From assembly GCF_040954835.1 (NCBI RefSeq), contig NC_090708.1, positions 29,090,001 through 29,154,000 of the forward strand: 64,000 bases of DNA. The letters run 5' to 3'. The position numbers and the translations under genes are program-made. Shown here piece by piece: positions 11,261 through 22,644 of the stretch (positions are counted from its first letter, which is position 1; every line of letters starts with the position of its first letter). The notes below the pieces were generated by a model. The model did not search any database. It was not told the DNA's origin and worked only from the letters and a program-made list of their open reading frames with translations. This DNA is from Lepisosteus oculatus. Its lineage: Eukaryota; Chordata; Actinopteri; Semionotiformes; Lepisosteidae.

Positions 11261-14200
11261 TGTCTACTTTATTACAAAATATTATTTTTAGAATTAACTT
11301 CATAGTTAATGAAAAATATAAACAATATAAAACTAGCTAAAGGAGGTATGGAAATGAAAGAATCAGTATTTTGTAAAGAGTCAAGTGTGTTTTTACTGTT
11401 TGTGTCTACTTTATTAGGATATGAAAATAAATAAGGAAAATAGCATGTACTATATAGATCCCAAAGTAAAATTTGCAACTAAAAAGAAAATGACATTATT
11501 TGATATTTATGTAAAAATATATTAAAATATTTCATTACCAGATTAAAACATAAGAAAAATAAAAAATTTTATGCATACCAAAGGAAATTTAATTGTTGTT
11601 TTTATGGTGAACAACCTGTGGTCCAGGTTTCATTTTGTTCCAGCTCCTGCAATCTGGACTTTCAGTGATGGTGTCACTTGGAGACTCGGTTACACTTGAC
11701 TGCAACATAGACCAGAGCAGCTTAAGGAACTTATGGTTGAAGCAAGACATTGGACTGGCTCCTCAGGTCCTGTGTGAGCTGTTGCATTATGAAACCTCAT
11801 CTCCATGTGCTGTAGACCCACTTAAACAACATTTGATCACAGAGAGAAACAAAGACAGATTCAGCTTGAACATTTCAGATATCAGGCCATCTGATTTGGG
11901 CACTTATTTCTGTGCAGAAGTAACTTCATCTGAAACAATTGTCTTCAGAAATACTATTTTTTTGACAACAAAAGGTAAATCTAAAATGTATAATACTTGA
12001 AAACAATGTAAAATATTTATTTTTGTAAAAAAATTAAAGAGATAGACTTTCGTATTTAAATATAATAATAGATTTAATAGGTAAATTAAATGTAATAGAA
12101 TATAAATACTAATGTTTTTAGTCTCAAAATAAGCCTTGATTGTAATAAGAAATAGTTTTAGTTTCTTTACCAATGACTACAATCAGTGTTTCAATTTAGG
12201 ATTTTAAATTAATTCTTTTTCCTTTAAAAGAGAAACATAATTCTAAAATGTTAAAGAACAAATGAAACAGGATTTATTTTTGATGCTAAATACTCAATCA
12301 GAATTTATTTCTGCAGATTTCAGAGGAGAGATGAAGAAGGTTGAAGTGTTTGAGACAGGTCAGCATAAGGATCATTCCACCACAGTGTGTACAATGTACA
12401 GCATCACCCATATGGGAAACTCCACTGTTAATTGGGTCGGGGATCAAATGGGAGAGTTGCTTACAGGAATCATTTACACCGACAGACTGACCAGCACTCT
12501 GTCTAACAGCAGCAGCTCCCAACTGGAACTTCCAGGAAAGAAATGTGCCTACAACTTCCATGGAAAGACCTACAGACACTCTTATTCTGAAGCCCATCAG
12601 TGTGCAGTTACAGGGTGTTCTGGACTTCTTTTTAGAGACGTGTTCAAGGGCAACATTACAGGTAAGCTTTAATGTGAAATGTTAATTAGAAAGAAAATCT
12701 GATTCAATTAAAAAATATATAAATATTGGTAAACATTATTATTATTTTTATTATTTAATTATAAATAATATTCAATACAAATAAATAAAATATTAATTAT
12801 TTTGTTAATGCAAACAACTAAAGTAAAACCTCAGTATTCGTGAGAATTAGGTATCTTAAAGTCTCAGCAAATATGGGACTTAATGCAAAGGGGAAATATA
12901 AGGTATGGCTCCATAGCTCAGAAAACAATAGATATCAATAGTAATATTTTTGTTACAACTATTAACTGTTTTAGGAATGGTGTTAGTAATGAAAATGAAT
13001 ACTTGAAAGAAAACACATTACACAATTTAAGTTATTTCAAGTGCAAACAAATATATTTGATCACTGTTATGATTTTTCTTATCCTTTTGCATGACACACA
13101 TGAAATGAGATCTGAGTTATTTAATGTTTCTTTTACTGTATTTCACAAAACTGAGTCACATACAATACAAGCATTACTCTGATTTACACACAACACTGTA
13201 AACCTGAAAACCTGTCAGCAAGAGTCCGACTCCCATGAGTCGACCCAGACAGTTTGCTTGCTAAACCTTACAAAGGGAGAAGGTTCACACAGCTGATGCC
13301 AGTTCCCTAATTACCTCATGAGTATGAGATTTCCTAATGTATTTCTGCATATATCAGTTATGTCTCTAACTTCCCTCCAGTATTTTAACACCTATACAAC
13401 ACTCCAGGTTCCGCTGCCCTCTTACAATGTCATACCACTATCAAAAGATATTAGAGGACTTCAGAAAAAGTGTAGGTTATGCCTGGAATCTGGAAAGGTT
13501 ATAAAACCATTTCCATCCACTGTTTGACAGATACGATATACAAATAATAGAATATATAAGAAAATATTCATGACCCAGGGGAATTGATCCAGGACACATC
13601 GAACTTGCAAGATCAATCCAAGAGTAACCCAGATAATCATCCAGGAATTCAGAAAAAAACACAAATTGACATCCATGGATTTGAAACTTCTCTTGCTGTG
13701 GCTATAATCAGTGTATATTCCTGAAACTTCAGGAAAAGATAGAACAGGAATGACTTTCATGGGAGAACAGCTATAAAGAAACCATTGGTCTCTAAAAGGA
13801 CATTGTTGCCCATCTCATGTTTGCTATTGAATGACCTACAACACTGTAGGGTGAATGTTCCATGGATAGACAAGTCAAAATTGACTTTTTGGCCACAATG
13901 AGGAATGTTTTGTGTTAAAAAAACAAACATTTGTCTCAACAGAAGATTCTCATCGTGAAAGTCAGGTATGGTGATGGGAGTATTTTGGTTTTGGCTTCAG
14001 AACCCAGAGATCTTGGTATCAATGACAGAACCATGAATTTGGTGTTGTATCAGCAAATTCTGGAGGAGAATGTCCTTCCATCCATTCCTCAGTAGAAGCT
14101 CAGCCAAAAGTTTGTATTTTCAAAAGTCGGTAGCAGTCTTCTATACAAATAAACATATCTACAATAGAATGGCTAAAGAAGAAATTTAATATTTTGGCCT

Positions 14201-17200
14201 AGTCAAACTTTGGGCTTAAATTCCATTGAAATGTTATGGGAGAACCTGAAGCAAGTTGTTTATGCAAAAAGACAAACAGACCCTCAAATGACATCCACTT
14301 GAATCGGTTTTAACGAATAATGAGATGGAATTTCTAAAAGCCAATGAATGACAGAGATAAAAAGTTACAGGAATCATATAGTTGAGGTCATTGTTCTCAA
14401 AGAAATACTACCATTTATTGAATCTAAAGGTTCACATTATTTTTCTTTTTTGAATCATTTTTAAATTGAAAACTCCTGTGGAATCAAAAACTACATGCTG
14501 TGCCTGTTGAATAGAACTGTTAAATAGACCCTTTAAAAATAAAAATAAAACATTTTAGAAATGTAAAATTAATAAATGATACTCACAATTTCCAAATATA
14601 TTGTACATACGTGTCTTTTGACTTTGCCCCATCATGTGAGTCAAACACATTGACAAAAAACTAAATTTCCAGAGATTCCGCACACTTTAAAGAATGCAGT
14701 GAAGTGATATTCACAGATATCCACACTGTGAATTAACTAAAGCATTATCGCTTTCCTTGCAGATTGCTTTCCTCTACTATAGATACAATTATTTACACCA
14801 ATGTTTTATAAGTGATTATTAAAATGTTCTGAGTGGTGAATAGCTCAACAATATAAGGGTGAATTGCAATATTAACAATTTAAGTACAGATGCAGCCATT
14901 CAAAAGGAGCGAGGTACGCTGCGGTACAACGCAGTGGGCGTGTCAAAACACAACACGTCTTATCGCGTCATACCGCATCATAGCACAGCTAGGATAATAG
15001 TATCCGGAATCACCGCCAGGTGGAGCTAATAAAGCTTAACCTCTCATGTATAGCATTTGAGCTGTCACCAGAATACACTCGGTTTCGATTTCCCAATCAC
15101 TTCTGACGGGCAATCTGTATTCAATTAAGAACTCTTTAGACTTTTAATTTTAAACTGTGTATTACAGCATGTTAATCATTAAACATTAAAAAGTTGGTAT
15201 ACTTTATAAAAGCAAGATTGCTCAGTTGGACAAAAGTACACAACCTTCCACCTTCATCATGAATATTTTAATAATGCATAAACATTTTATGCATCAAAGT
15301 CTTTAACTTGGTAATTTACATGGGTTCTGGCTTTAATGTACTTGTTCTAACATTATTAATGTAGCGCTCTTGGATTCACGTGGGTATGTGCCCTTGCCGC
15401 TGCCACATCAGGTCAGCCCCCCACCACTGGGGACTTGAACCTGAGCCCCCAGTGTCACTCAACAGGGTACTTCATAAAAAGTTATAATGTTTTATCCTTT
15501 CCCAAGAATACATACAGTACAGTAGTAAGAACACCACTTGCTGTTATTGTAAAAAGATAAATGTTGTAAAATTTAACATCACTTGAAAGCTATATTAATA
15601 TGGAATTGTGTAACTAAGCAGCTAAAGTATTACAAGTGGATGTTTTGGAAACATTTTGATATTTGTAAAAAAACTTCTATTATTCTTGTAGTGGTAATGA
15701 GCACTGCAATATAGCGAGCTGCACCCAGACAGTTCAAAGCAAAAAAATTCCACTATTATAGCTTGTTGTTGGCTCTGGCGTGAATTTGTGTATCTGGATA
15801 AATTAAGTGATGATATTGTGATTAAGGATTTCTTCACTAAATTCTTAAGCTAAAAATAATTTAAAGTTAAGCAAAGGAGGGAAGAAGCGTTATCTTTACA
15901 ATTGGCACTCCGAGATTCTAACTTATTTAATTTCCCTCATTTAACTGAAATGGATAAAGAAATCATGCAGTAGTTATTATTGTATTGGAAGGTGCTCTGT
16001 TTAATAAGCAACTCCGACTCAAACCTGTGTCGTACAGTGATATACAGTAGACGTGGGTAATGTCATCCCAATTAAACAATGTGCTTATTGCACAAATCCT
16101 GCTAAACTAGAAGCATTGCAGAAGGGGATAACTCTACATTATTTACTGAAGCACAGTTGAATCAAAGAAGGAAGTCTGTGAAGACTGGGGTAAAGTTAAC
16201 TTGAAAAAAATGATTTTGGCATGTCTGTAGCATTTTCACAAAACCTAGAGCTACAAAAACACTTGCTGTGTGTACAAAGTACATTGTAAATGTTTTCACA
16301 GCCTTCACTGTCATTTTTATGCCTTTTTTTTGGCCACACATGAATATTCTTATGTCCATATTGTAGAGGTTTGATGGGTTTACTGAGACAATTATTAATT
16401 GTAGCAGTAATCACGAGGTTGTTCGTTGTGGCTTTTAGAAAATCAATCGTCAGAACAACTAACAACGCACACACACGGATTCAATACACGAGATACATTT
16501 ATTAATATAAACTGTGCACCAAACATATACTAGTCTGCCTGGATACGAGCATCAGACCTTACTGTGAGGGTTATCAATATAAAAGGTATATAATCTCGAA
16601 GAGATGCAAACACAAAGAGATACACAACAGAGAATATATGTCAATATATATCGTTCGGTTACCAAATCGCTAATCAGTGTTATTACCCACTGTTACTCTA
16701 AACTCAGAAGTAAATACATTACTCATGAATTAAATTGATAACAACTTGTGTTGAGGTACAATTGAATTCTCGAGACGCAATGTAGAACATGGGGTTTACT
16801 TATCCACTGTGTATGGATTTGTAATTTCCCGGCACGAACACCAAACCAGCTGACAGGCTCTGTTGCAGCCTCTGTTCCAGCGGTTGTCCAATGGGCATTG
16901 TGTCGGCGTCCTCTGGCTACCGGCCAACCAGTCAAGGTGCAGCTCGGAGTAGGACGGGCGGAGGAATCTAACTGCGGCGCGCAGGGCAGTCGTTGCTCCG
17001 AGGGGATCTACCAGCAGTCCAGCTGGCTAGTAGAAAGTCTCTATGCACAGAGTGTGACCGCGAGTCCTCACAAGTCACTCTATTGCCTGGGAACAAGCTG
17101 GTTCGTTCCCGGTCCAGCGCTGCTTCTGAATAAGCTATTCAGGTTGTCGACGAGGGTCCAACTGTAGGCTGCCGTTGATCAAGCGGAGCATTCATGTTGG

Positions 17201-20200
17201 TAGAATTCTGAGTACGTACGGGATCCTCGGCCTCGCGCTTAGAACAAAGTCCAAGTCCCTTTGCAGACAACAGCAGTTGTCACATGATTGTCTCTGAGGA
17301 TGCACGAAAATGGCCAAGGAGAACCCCAATCTGAGCTTGCGCTCCCTTTTTGACCAAGACACAGATGTGTGCTGATTGGTTGAGAGTTTGGCGGGCATTG
17401 GAGACCCACGTGGTATTACCACGCCCTGCCAGTCCCTGATTGGTTGGTCAAGGTGAGATATGAGTCACTTACTCTTGACACTTAGGAATGCAGTCCAGAT
17501 GTCCATTCGGCACTCCCTAGACAGATTGGCGCCAATCGATGACCATTGATCATGATAGCCAGGCTTAGCTAAGTGCATCCCCATCTGGGAGCTGTCCCTT
17601 ATCAAAAGAAAACATCTTAAATCAGCCTGCATGAATACTTTCTCTGTGGCTGCACCACAGAGATGGAGGGTGAGATGGGGCCTCATTTAGGAAAGCATAC
17701 CAACACTTAATTCTGTCTTATTAACAAGCATTGCCGCTACAATACTTTTGTAAGGGAAACACAGAAAGCCTTACCAGGTAACAGTTCCACCCACTCCCCC
17801 GTTCCCTCTTGCTGCCTGCCATGTTCCCATTTTTTTAACCATTCTGCGAATCGCAGAGGGTTATATAAAGTAGGGAGAGACAGAAAAACTAAACCCTGGT
17901 TTTTTGATAGTCAAATGTAACATATGTTTGAACACAGTCTTGCAAATTAATGTTTTTACAAGACATGGAAGTGCAACAATTTATCACAGTGCAAATTTTA
18001 ATACTTATTTAATTACCGCAGGCATTTTTCCTCCCCCTCTACATTCTCAGAGTAGAATAGGCGAACCTTTCTCATGAAAGACAGTCCCCCTTCCTCCCAT
18101 GGACAGGAAAAGTGCCCATGGGCACTTAAACTTAATATAAACTTCATATGGTCAGAAGGAGCACGTAAAAATGTTTCCAAAATAACCACATGTAAGACTT
18201 TGATGCTTAAAATGTTTAGGGAGAAAGTGGAATACTGGTGTGTATTTTTTCTTTAAAATACCAATACCAGCCATATACAGTTTGTAATGTAGGAATTTCT
18301 ATATTTATGTCTTTATTTAGTGGTTACATTAGTGACTAAACGTTTAGCTTCAGTAACGCATACGTCGTATGGCCGACATACATACATGTTTGTAATGACA
18401 ATATATTGTCTATAATATTTATTGTCAGTAATAATATCAGTAGCAGTTTTAAATTATTCATATAAACATTCAATACTAAGTGGATTAAAACATGCACAGT
18501 AAAGAGATTAAATGATTAAATCATTTCACTACTGACCAATGCACCACGAGTGCCCCCTGCCGGTCATTTTGGCCAACCAATCACGTACCGCGATATGATG
18601 TGGGTAGTTGCGTATGGTATGGGTTTGTACTGCGCACTTTGAATGGCTGCATCTGTATATTTATATAATTCTTTTTATGTGTTTATTTGCTTTTAAATCT
18701 GATATTTTATATTGTTTTAAAGCTATGTTTAATTTTATAATTAAAATCTGTTTCCTAATTATTATTTATCCATGATTACAAATAATTCTGTATATAATTA
18801 AAAAAGAGAATTATCTTATTGTTATACAGTATTGTTGCATATCTTATTTGAAGGTGTGGTGGGATCATGGTACTGTCTCAATCAACAGGATGGTGTGGTA
18901 GCAACATTCTGTCTCAACAATGTAATTATTATATTTAATGAAATTCTGAATTGTAACATTTAAAACATGCAGTTGTGCTACTTTAAGGATTCACTGTGAT
19001 ACCTGGGCATTTTACAAAGAAGAACAGCCCTGCGTCAGATTTTTTAAAAAATAGAACAATTATGGAGTCCGTGACACAGCTGTGCCTTTTGCTTATACTT
19101 ACTGACAACTTGCACATTCCAGATGGGTGCGTCTGTAGTCATAACAAAGAATGAGAAAATACATACTTATTAAAAAAATTACAAACCTTAGGTTATGTGA
19201 CACTCATTTTATCTCATGTTATTTTATCTAACATTCAAAAACTCAAGAATGAAGTTAAATCAAGAGCAGTGACCTCTTTTGATTGTTTGTTTGTTTTTTT
19301 CTGACACATACAGTATACAGTAGTAAAAGCAATGTGACTTTTCTAAGGTTTATCAACAATATGGTCCAGTCAATAGAGGGTTGTGGAATGCTTTTTTATT
19401 CCTTTAGACTTTTACTTGGAGAAACAGATATTACATTGTGTATATCTTATATTACATAAGTTCCACAAAGAGAAGAGCATTGTCAATAAATCTGCATGGT
19501 ATTTGTTTAAGCTGCTGGATCAGATGATTTCCTCCATTTTGACCTGATGAACATGATTCTGGCTGCAATTGATGTATTGCTGATGGTTCTGATCACTGTC
19601 CTGGTGTGGAGGAGGAGAAAGATGTCAAAGTGCCTTCAGTGTGCAGGTGAGATGCAGCCAGGTATGAACACCTCTATATTCAAATAACCTGTGACCTCAG
19701 TAACAGTTTAGAACCAATTCAGCACATGTATCTCTCAATAATAAAACACAAGAAAGATGTTTTCTTCACACATGAAACAGATGTCAGTATCTCCATGTAC
19801 TGTATATCTATTCCTAGATCCACTGTATGATATATACAGTACTTTATAAAATAAGATGATGTCTAATTGATCTTCCTTCCCTTGTTTTCATTGAGAATTT
19901 TAAATCAAGACCAATTCTCTCTTCTCCAAGGCCGTCTCTCTAAGAAAGGTGGTGAAGAGCACAGAAATCACAATGAGGTAAATTAATTCATTTGACCAGC
20001 TTTAAATAAGCAAAACTATTCCATGCATAAACCTTTAAATATTTAAAGACAGACAAGTTAAATATGTCCAAGATTCTGAAAATTAGGAAGAACAAAGTTT
20101 AAAATACTTTTAAATATACTCACATTGTCTTTTAATTTCTATGGAACTTTATTAAGCTTGTTCTGGAAATCAACTATAATAAAATTTTAGCATGCATACA

Positions 20201-22644
20201 GGTTTTTACTCCAGTACAGGATCCAGTATTTTAAAGTTCATGATGCTTGTATCTCATAATTTTATTACAAATATAAAGAAACCTTTAATTTAACTCCAAT
20301 TAATGTCTCCAGAAATCCAAAAATAGTAGGACATGTTAGTTGATAGTTATTTGTCTCAGTTTTGTCTCTATTGTCTCTATTTGTCTATATTTTATGAATT
20401 TTTACTGTAGTTTTTTAGCTATTGGACATCCATTCTGAGTGTTTTACATGCAAGATGATCGCTAAATATATTTGGAAAACGTATTTGCATCAGTATTTTG
20501 ATATGTTGAGCTGCAGCAAAGATCACATTATTGTAACTGATATTGTAACCATCATTTTCATTTTCAACAGCTGGAAAACAAAAAAACTGTTGGTCAGTTA
20601 GTCACATAGGATAGCTGCTATTTAAAGTGAGCTATACAGTACATAGCTAAAAAGGTAAAAGAAATACTTAATGGCAGGGTATAGTTAATGTGATGTAGGA
20701 TAACTTTGAAGTACCAGCACAAAGTCTACATGATAATTATAATTACAGTGCCTTGCGAAAGTATTCGGCCCCCTTGAACTTTTCAACCTTTTGCCACATT
20801 TCAGGCTTCAAACATAAAGATATACATTTTTTATTTTATGTGAAGAATCACCAACAAGTGGGACACAATTGTGAAGTGGAACGAAATCTATTGGATTTTT
20901 GAAACTTTTTTAACTAATAAAAAAATGAAAAGTGGGGCGTGCAAAATTATTCGGCCCCTTTACTTTCAGTGCAGCAAACTCACTCCAGAAGTTCAGCGAG
21001 GATCTCTGAATGATCCAATGTTGTCCTAAATGACTGATGGTGATAAATAGAATCCACCTGTGTGTAATCAAGTCTCTGTATAAATGCACCTGCTCTGTGA
21101 TAGTCTCAAGGTTCTGTTGAAAGCGCAGAGAGCATCATGAAGACCAAGGAACACACCAGGCAGGTCCGTAATACTGTTGTGGAGAAGTTTAAAGCCGGAT
21201 TTGGATACAAAAAGATTTCCCAAGCTTCAAACATCCCAAGGAGCACTGTGCAAGCGATCATCTTGAAATGGAAGGAGTATCAGACCACTGCAAATCTACC
21301 AAGACCTGGCTGTCCCTCTAAACTTTCAGCTCAGACAAGGAGAAGACTGATCAGAGATGCAGCCAAGAGGCCCATGATCACTCTGGATGAACTGCAGAGA
21401 ACTACAGCTGAGGTGGGAGAGTCTGTCCATAGGACAACAATCAGTCTTGCACTGCACAAATCTGGCCTTTATGGAAGAGTGGCAAGAAGAAAGCCATTTC
21501 TCAAAGATATCCATAAAAAGTCTCGTCTAAAGTTTGCCACAAGCCACCTGGGAGACACCCCAAACATGTGGAAGAAGGTGCTCTGGTCAGATGAAACCAA
21601 AATCGAACTTTTTGGCCACAATGCAAAACGATATGTTTGGCATAAAAGCAACACAGCTCATCGCCCTCAACACACCATCCCCACTGTCAAACATGGTGGT
21701 GGCAGCATCATGGTTTGGGCCTGCTTTTCTTCAGCAGGGACAGGGAAGATGGTTAAAATTGAGGGGAAGATGGATGCAGCCAAATACAGGACCATTCTGG
21801 ATGAAAACCTGTTGGAGTCTGCAAAAGACCTGAAACTGGGACCGAGATTTATCTTCCAACAAGACAATGATCCCAAACATACAGCAAAATCTACAAAGGA
21901 ATGGTTCACAAATAAACGTATCCAGGTGTTTGAATGGCCAAGTCAAAGTCCAGACCTGAATCCAATCGAGAATCTGTGGAAAGAGCTGAAAACTGCTGTT
22001 CACAAACGCTCTCCATCCAACCTCGCTGAGCTCGAGCTGTTTTGCAAGGAAGAATGGGCAAGAATTTCAGTCTCTCGATGTGCAAAACTGATAGAGACAT
22101 ACCCCAAGCGACTTGCAGCTGTAATCGCAGCAAAAGGTGGCTCTACAAAGTATTAACGCAAGGGGGCCGAATAATTTTGCACGCCCCACTTTTCATTTTT
22201 TTATTAGTTAAAAAAGTTTCAAAAATCCAATAGATTTCGTTCCACTTCACAATTGTGTCCCACTTGTTGGTGATTCTTCACATAAAATAAAAAATTTATA
22301 TCTTTATGTTTGAAGCCTGAAATGTGGCAAAAGGTTGAAAAGTTCAAGGGGGCCGAATACTTTCGCAAGGCACTGTATATAATATAATTTTTAACTGTAG
22401 ACCTAAAATATTATTTTGCATTAGAAACAGAGAATGTGGTTTACAGACTTAAACAGTTACTCAATCTGGGACAGATATATTGATCAAGTAATTTTATTTT
22501 CCATTTAATCAATATCAGGAAGTATCAACAGCGACCTATACTGCATTGGAAATTCTTCCCTCCAAGAACAGAGATGGGAGGAAGAGGAAGGATCAGGTGG
22601 AAGGCGTGGTTTACAGTGATTTGACTTTTCAACGCAAGAGGTGA
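11163..22644 (+). CDS. NITR-like inhibitory receptor (gene B), seven predicted exons
   Basis: Predicted exons are 11163-11196, 11627-11974, 12317-12661, 19512-19646, 19931-19977, 20571-20588 and 22519-22644. They sum to 1053 bases and keep one frame of 350 codons plus stop. The order is signal peptide, V Ig domain, I Ig domain, one membrane helix, and a tail with two ITIM-like tyrosines. This is the known layout of novel immune-type receptors, surface receptors of fish cytotoxic lymphocytes that inhibit through ITIMs. Introns carry foreign DNA: a TIR transposon holding a solo LTR (14887-18655), a Tc1 relic (about 13640-14400) and an intact Tc1 (20746-22375). A full retrovirus starts 175 bp after the stop, and no clear poly(A) signal was seen before it. 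Weak points are the very short leader and the non-consensus donor after the 18-base exon. Whether it is expressed cannot be told from sequence. Confidence 0.75.
11627..11974 (+). CDS. Gene B exon 2: V-type immunoglobulin domain
   Basis: The exon is open throughout and ends in phase 1 at donor GTAAAT (11975). I chose the acceptor at 11625-11626 because it gives a phase 1 start, as usual for Ig exons; an AG at 11642-11643 would give phase 0. Visible V-set landmarks are GDSVTLDC (first Cys), LWLKQD (core Trp), DRFSLNISDIRPSD and GTYFCAE (second Cys). The end, VFRNTIFLTTK, looks like a worn version of the J-like FGNGT strand. Decayed paralogues are at 33410 and 35172. V domains of this family bind ligands on other cells, but which ligand is unknown. 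Confidence 0.8.
12317..12661 (+). CDS. Gene B exon 3: I-type immunoglobulin domain
   Basis: The exon lies between a strong acceptor (tatttctgcag) and a consensus donor (GTAAGC at 12662), with phase 1 at both ends. It aligns with the I exon at 36279: ELLTGIIYT against ESLLGIIYT, KCAYNF against SCVYNL, and CAVTGC against CAVATC. Compared with that paralogue the core Trp is kept (VNWVGD), but the Tyr-Tyr-Cys motif has become His-Gln-Cys and the J-like FGNGT end is worn (FKGNIT). The domain is therefore divergent, though the frame is whole. Confidence 0.75.
12662..13500. other. Intron of gene B, nothing recognised
   Basis: AT-rich with short TTATT runs near 12738-12755. A 99-residue open frame at 12883-13182 has no recognisable domain. 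Confidence 0.4.
13640..14400 (+). pseudogene. Tc1/mariner-like transposase relic
   Basis: Reading on the + strand, fragments of a Tc1-type transposase appear in order and in changing frames: a phrase like KIDFLATMRN at 13875-13905, VKYGDGSILVLAS near 13960-13999 (the usual HGGGSIMVW region), and a worn NPIEMLW-like segment near 14215-14250. Stops and frameshifts are frequent. It is unrelated in age to the intact Tc1 at 20746 and lies in a gene B intron. Confidence 0.7.
16362..17741 (-). mobile_element. Solo LTR of the long-LTR retrovirus family
   Basis: It matches the provirus LTR at 59558-60905 nearly base for base over most of its length. The + strand begins TGTAGAGG and ends GCCGCTACA. 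Flanks are ATAT and ATAC, a possible 4-bp duplication with one change. It is inserted in TIR transposon copy 1. Open frames inside (16723-16935, 17192-17422) recur at the same place in the provirus LTR and are not taken as genes. Confidence 0.85.
18110..18127. repeat. Perfect 18-bp palindrome inside TIR transposon copy 1
   Basis: AAGTGCCCATGGGCACTT is its own complement. Copy 3 has the same arms with two central changes (48069-48086). It may be an internal structural part of the transposon. Confidence 0.6.
18656..19511. other. Intron of gene B before the TM exon
   Basis: Nothing coding was recognised. The part 18985-19065 is shared with 9920-10005, which supports a past duplication of receptor gene segments. 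Confidence 0.45.
19512..19646 (+). CDS. Gene B exon 4: transmembrane segment
   Basis: In the phase set by the I exon it reads a short acidic stalk, then a membrane helix of about 20 residues (MILAAIDVLLMVLITVLVW), then a basic stop-transfer run (RRRK). The helix carries an Asp but no basic residue, unlike activating receptors that pair with adaptors through Lys or Arg. Two acceptors (19510-19511 and 19522-19523) give the same frame, so the start is uncertain by 12 bases. The donor is GTGAGA at 19647, phase 1. Confidence 0.75.
19931..19977 (+). CDS. Gene B exon 5: small cytoplasmic exon
   Basis: Acceptor ttctccaag and donor GTAAAT bracket 47 bases that start in phase 1 and end in phase 0. The product is short and basic (RLSKKGGEEHRNHNE), with no known motif. 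Small charged tail exons of this kind are usual between the membrane exon and the ITIM exon in receptor genes. Confidence 0.6.
20571..20588 (+). CDS. Gene B exon 6: 18-base microexon (LENKKT)
   Basis: A good acceptor (ttttcaacag) precedes it. Phase 0 to the next exon requires the weak donor GTTGGT at 20589; the better GTCAGT at 20593 would put the ITIM exon out of frame. The exon could also be skipped without changing frame, since exon 5 ends in phase 0. Confidence 0.4.
20746..22375 (+). mobile_element. Tc1-like DNA transposon, structurally complete
   Basis: Inverted repeats of about 213 bp (20746-20958 and 22163-22375) are almost identical and start CAGTGCCTTGCGAAAG. The element is flanked by TA duplicates at 20744-20745 and 22376-22377. 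The transposase frame inside is whole. Intact ends, a whole frame and near-identical repeats suggest a young insertion. It sits in the last intron of gene B. Confidence 0.95.
21137..22156 (+). CDS. Tc1-family transposase, 339 residues, DD34E triad present
   Basis: This enzyme cuts the element at its inverted repeats and inserts it at TA. Residues 1-110 form the paired-like helix-turn-helix DNA-binding part, including RSTVQAIILKW near 35-45 and the GRPR-like PRPGCPSK near 55-62. Catalytic residues are Asp152 (WSDETK), Asp243 (QQDNDPKHTA) and Glu278 (NPIENLW), with 34 residues between the last two. The HGGGSIMVW box is at 186-194. Length equals that of complete family members (about 340), and there is no stop or frameshift. 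The start is the first ATG after the left repeat and matches the usual N terminus. One change to note is GRP to GCP (Cys59) in the AT-hook-like linker, which may weaken DNA binding. Confidence 0.95.
   Translation: MKTKEHTRQVRNTVVEKFKAGFGYKKISQASNIPRSTVQAIILKWKEYQTTANLPRPGCPSKLSAQTRRRLIRDAAKRPMITLDELQRTTAEVGESVHRTTISLALHKSGLYGRVARRKPFLKDIHKKSRLKFATSHLGDTPNMWKKVLWSDETKIELFGHNAKRYVWHKSNTAHRPQHTIPTVKHGGGSIMVWACFSSAGTGKMVKIEGKMDAAKYRTILDENLLESAKDLKLGPRFIFQQDNDPKHTAKSTKEWFTNKRIQVFEWPSQSPDLNPIENLWKELKTAVHKRSPSNLAELELFCKEEWARISVSRCAKLIETYPKRLAAVIAAKGGSTKY
22519..22644 (+). CDS. Gene B exon 7: cytoplasmic tail with two ITIM-like motifs
   Basis: The exon follows acceptor aatatcag in phase 0 and runs 41 codons to TGA at 22642. 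It contains ATYTAL (Tyr 7) and VVYSDL (Tyr 32). The second is a canonical ITIM; the first has Ala at -2. The 25-residue spacing equals that in genes A and C. A basic linker (GRKRK) separates them. Such tails recruit SHP-type phosphatases in NITRs; this is known of the family and inferred here. Confidence 0.85.
   Translation, partial: EVSTATYTALEILPSKNRDGRKRKDQVEGVVYSDLTFQRKR

Larger units (their letters stand above)
14887..18655. mobile_element. TIR transposon family 'CAGATGCAGCC', copy 1 (holds a solo LTR)
   Basis: The ends are inverted: CAGATGCAGCCATTCAAA at 14887 and its complement (with one change) ending at 18655, flanked by TA on both sides (14885-14886 and 18656-18657). Next to the ends are short GCGGTACC-like motifs. 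Internal parts match copy 3: 15150-15240 against 46090-46200, and 18000-18200 against 47970-48175. About 1.4 kb is an inserted solo LTR (16362-17741). No transposase frame was seen, so it is probably non-autonomous. It lies inside the gene B intron between the I and TM exons. Confidence 0.8.

Noticed and set aside
12883..13182. 99-residue open frame in a gene B intron
   Set aside because: AT-rich, low complexity codons, no domain.
15391..15470. tRNA gene on the - strand (GGTTCAAGTCC B box)
   Set aside because: Only the B box fits; no A box or acceptor stem could be found, and it lies inside a transposon.
17192..17422. 76-residue frame that recurs at 60387-60617
   Set aside because: Recurrence is explained by both lying at the same place in LTRs of one family; LTRs rarely code, and it is absent in the other subfamily.
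21326..22003. Antisense open frames over the Tc1 transposase
   Set aside because: Shadow frames of a conserved gene; no family resemblance.
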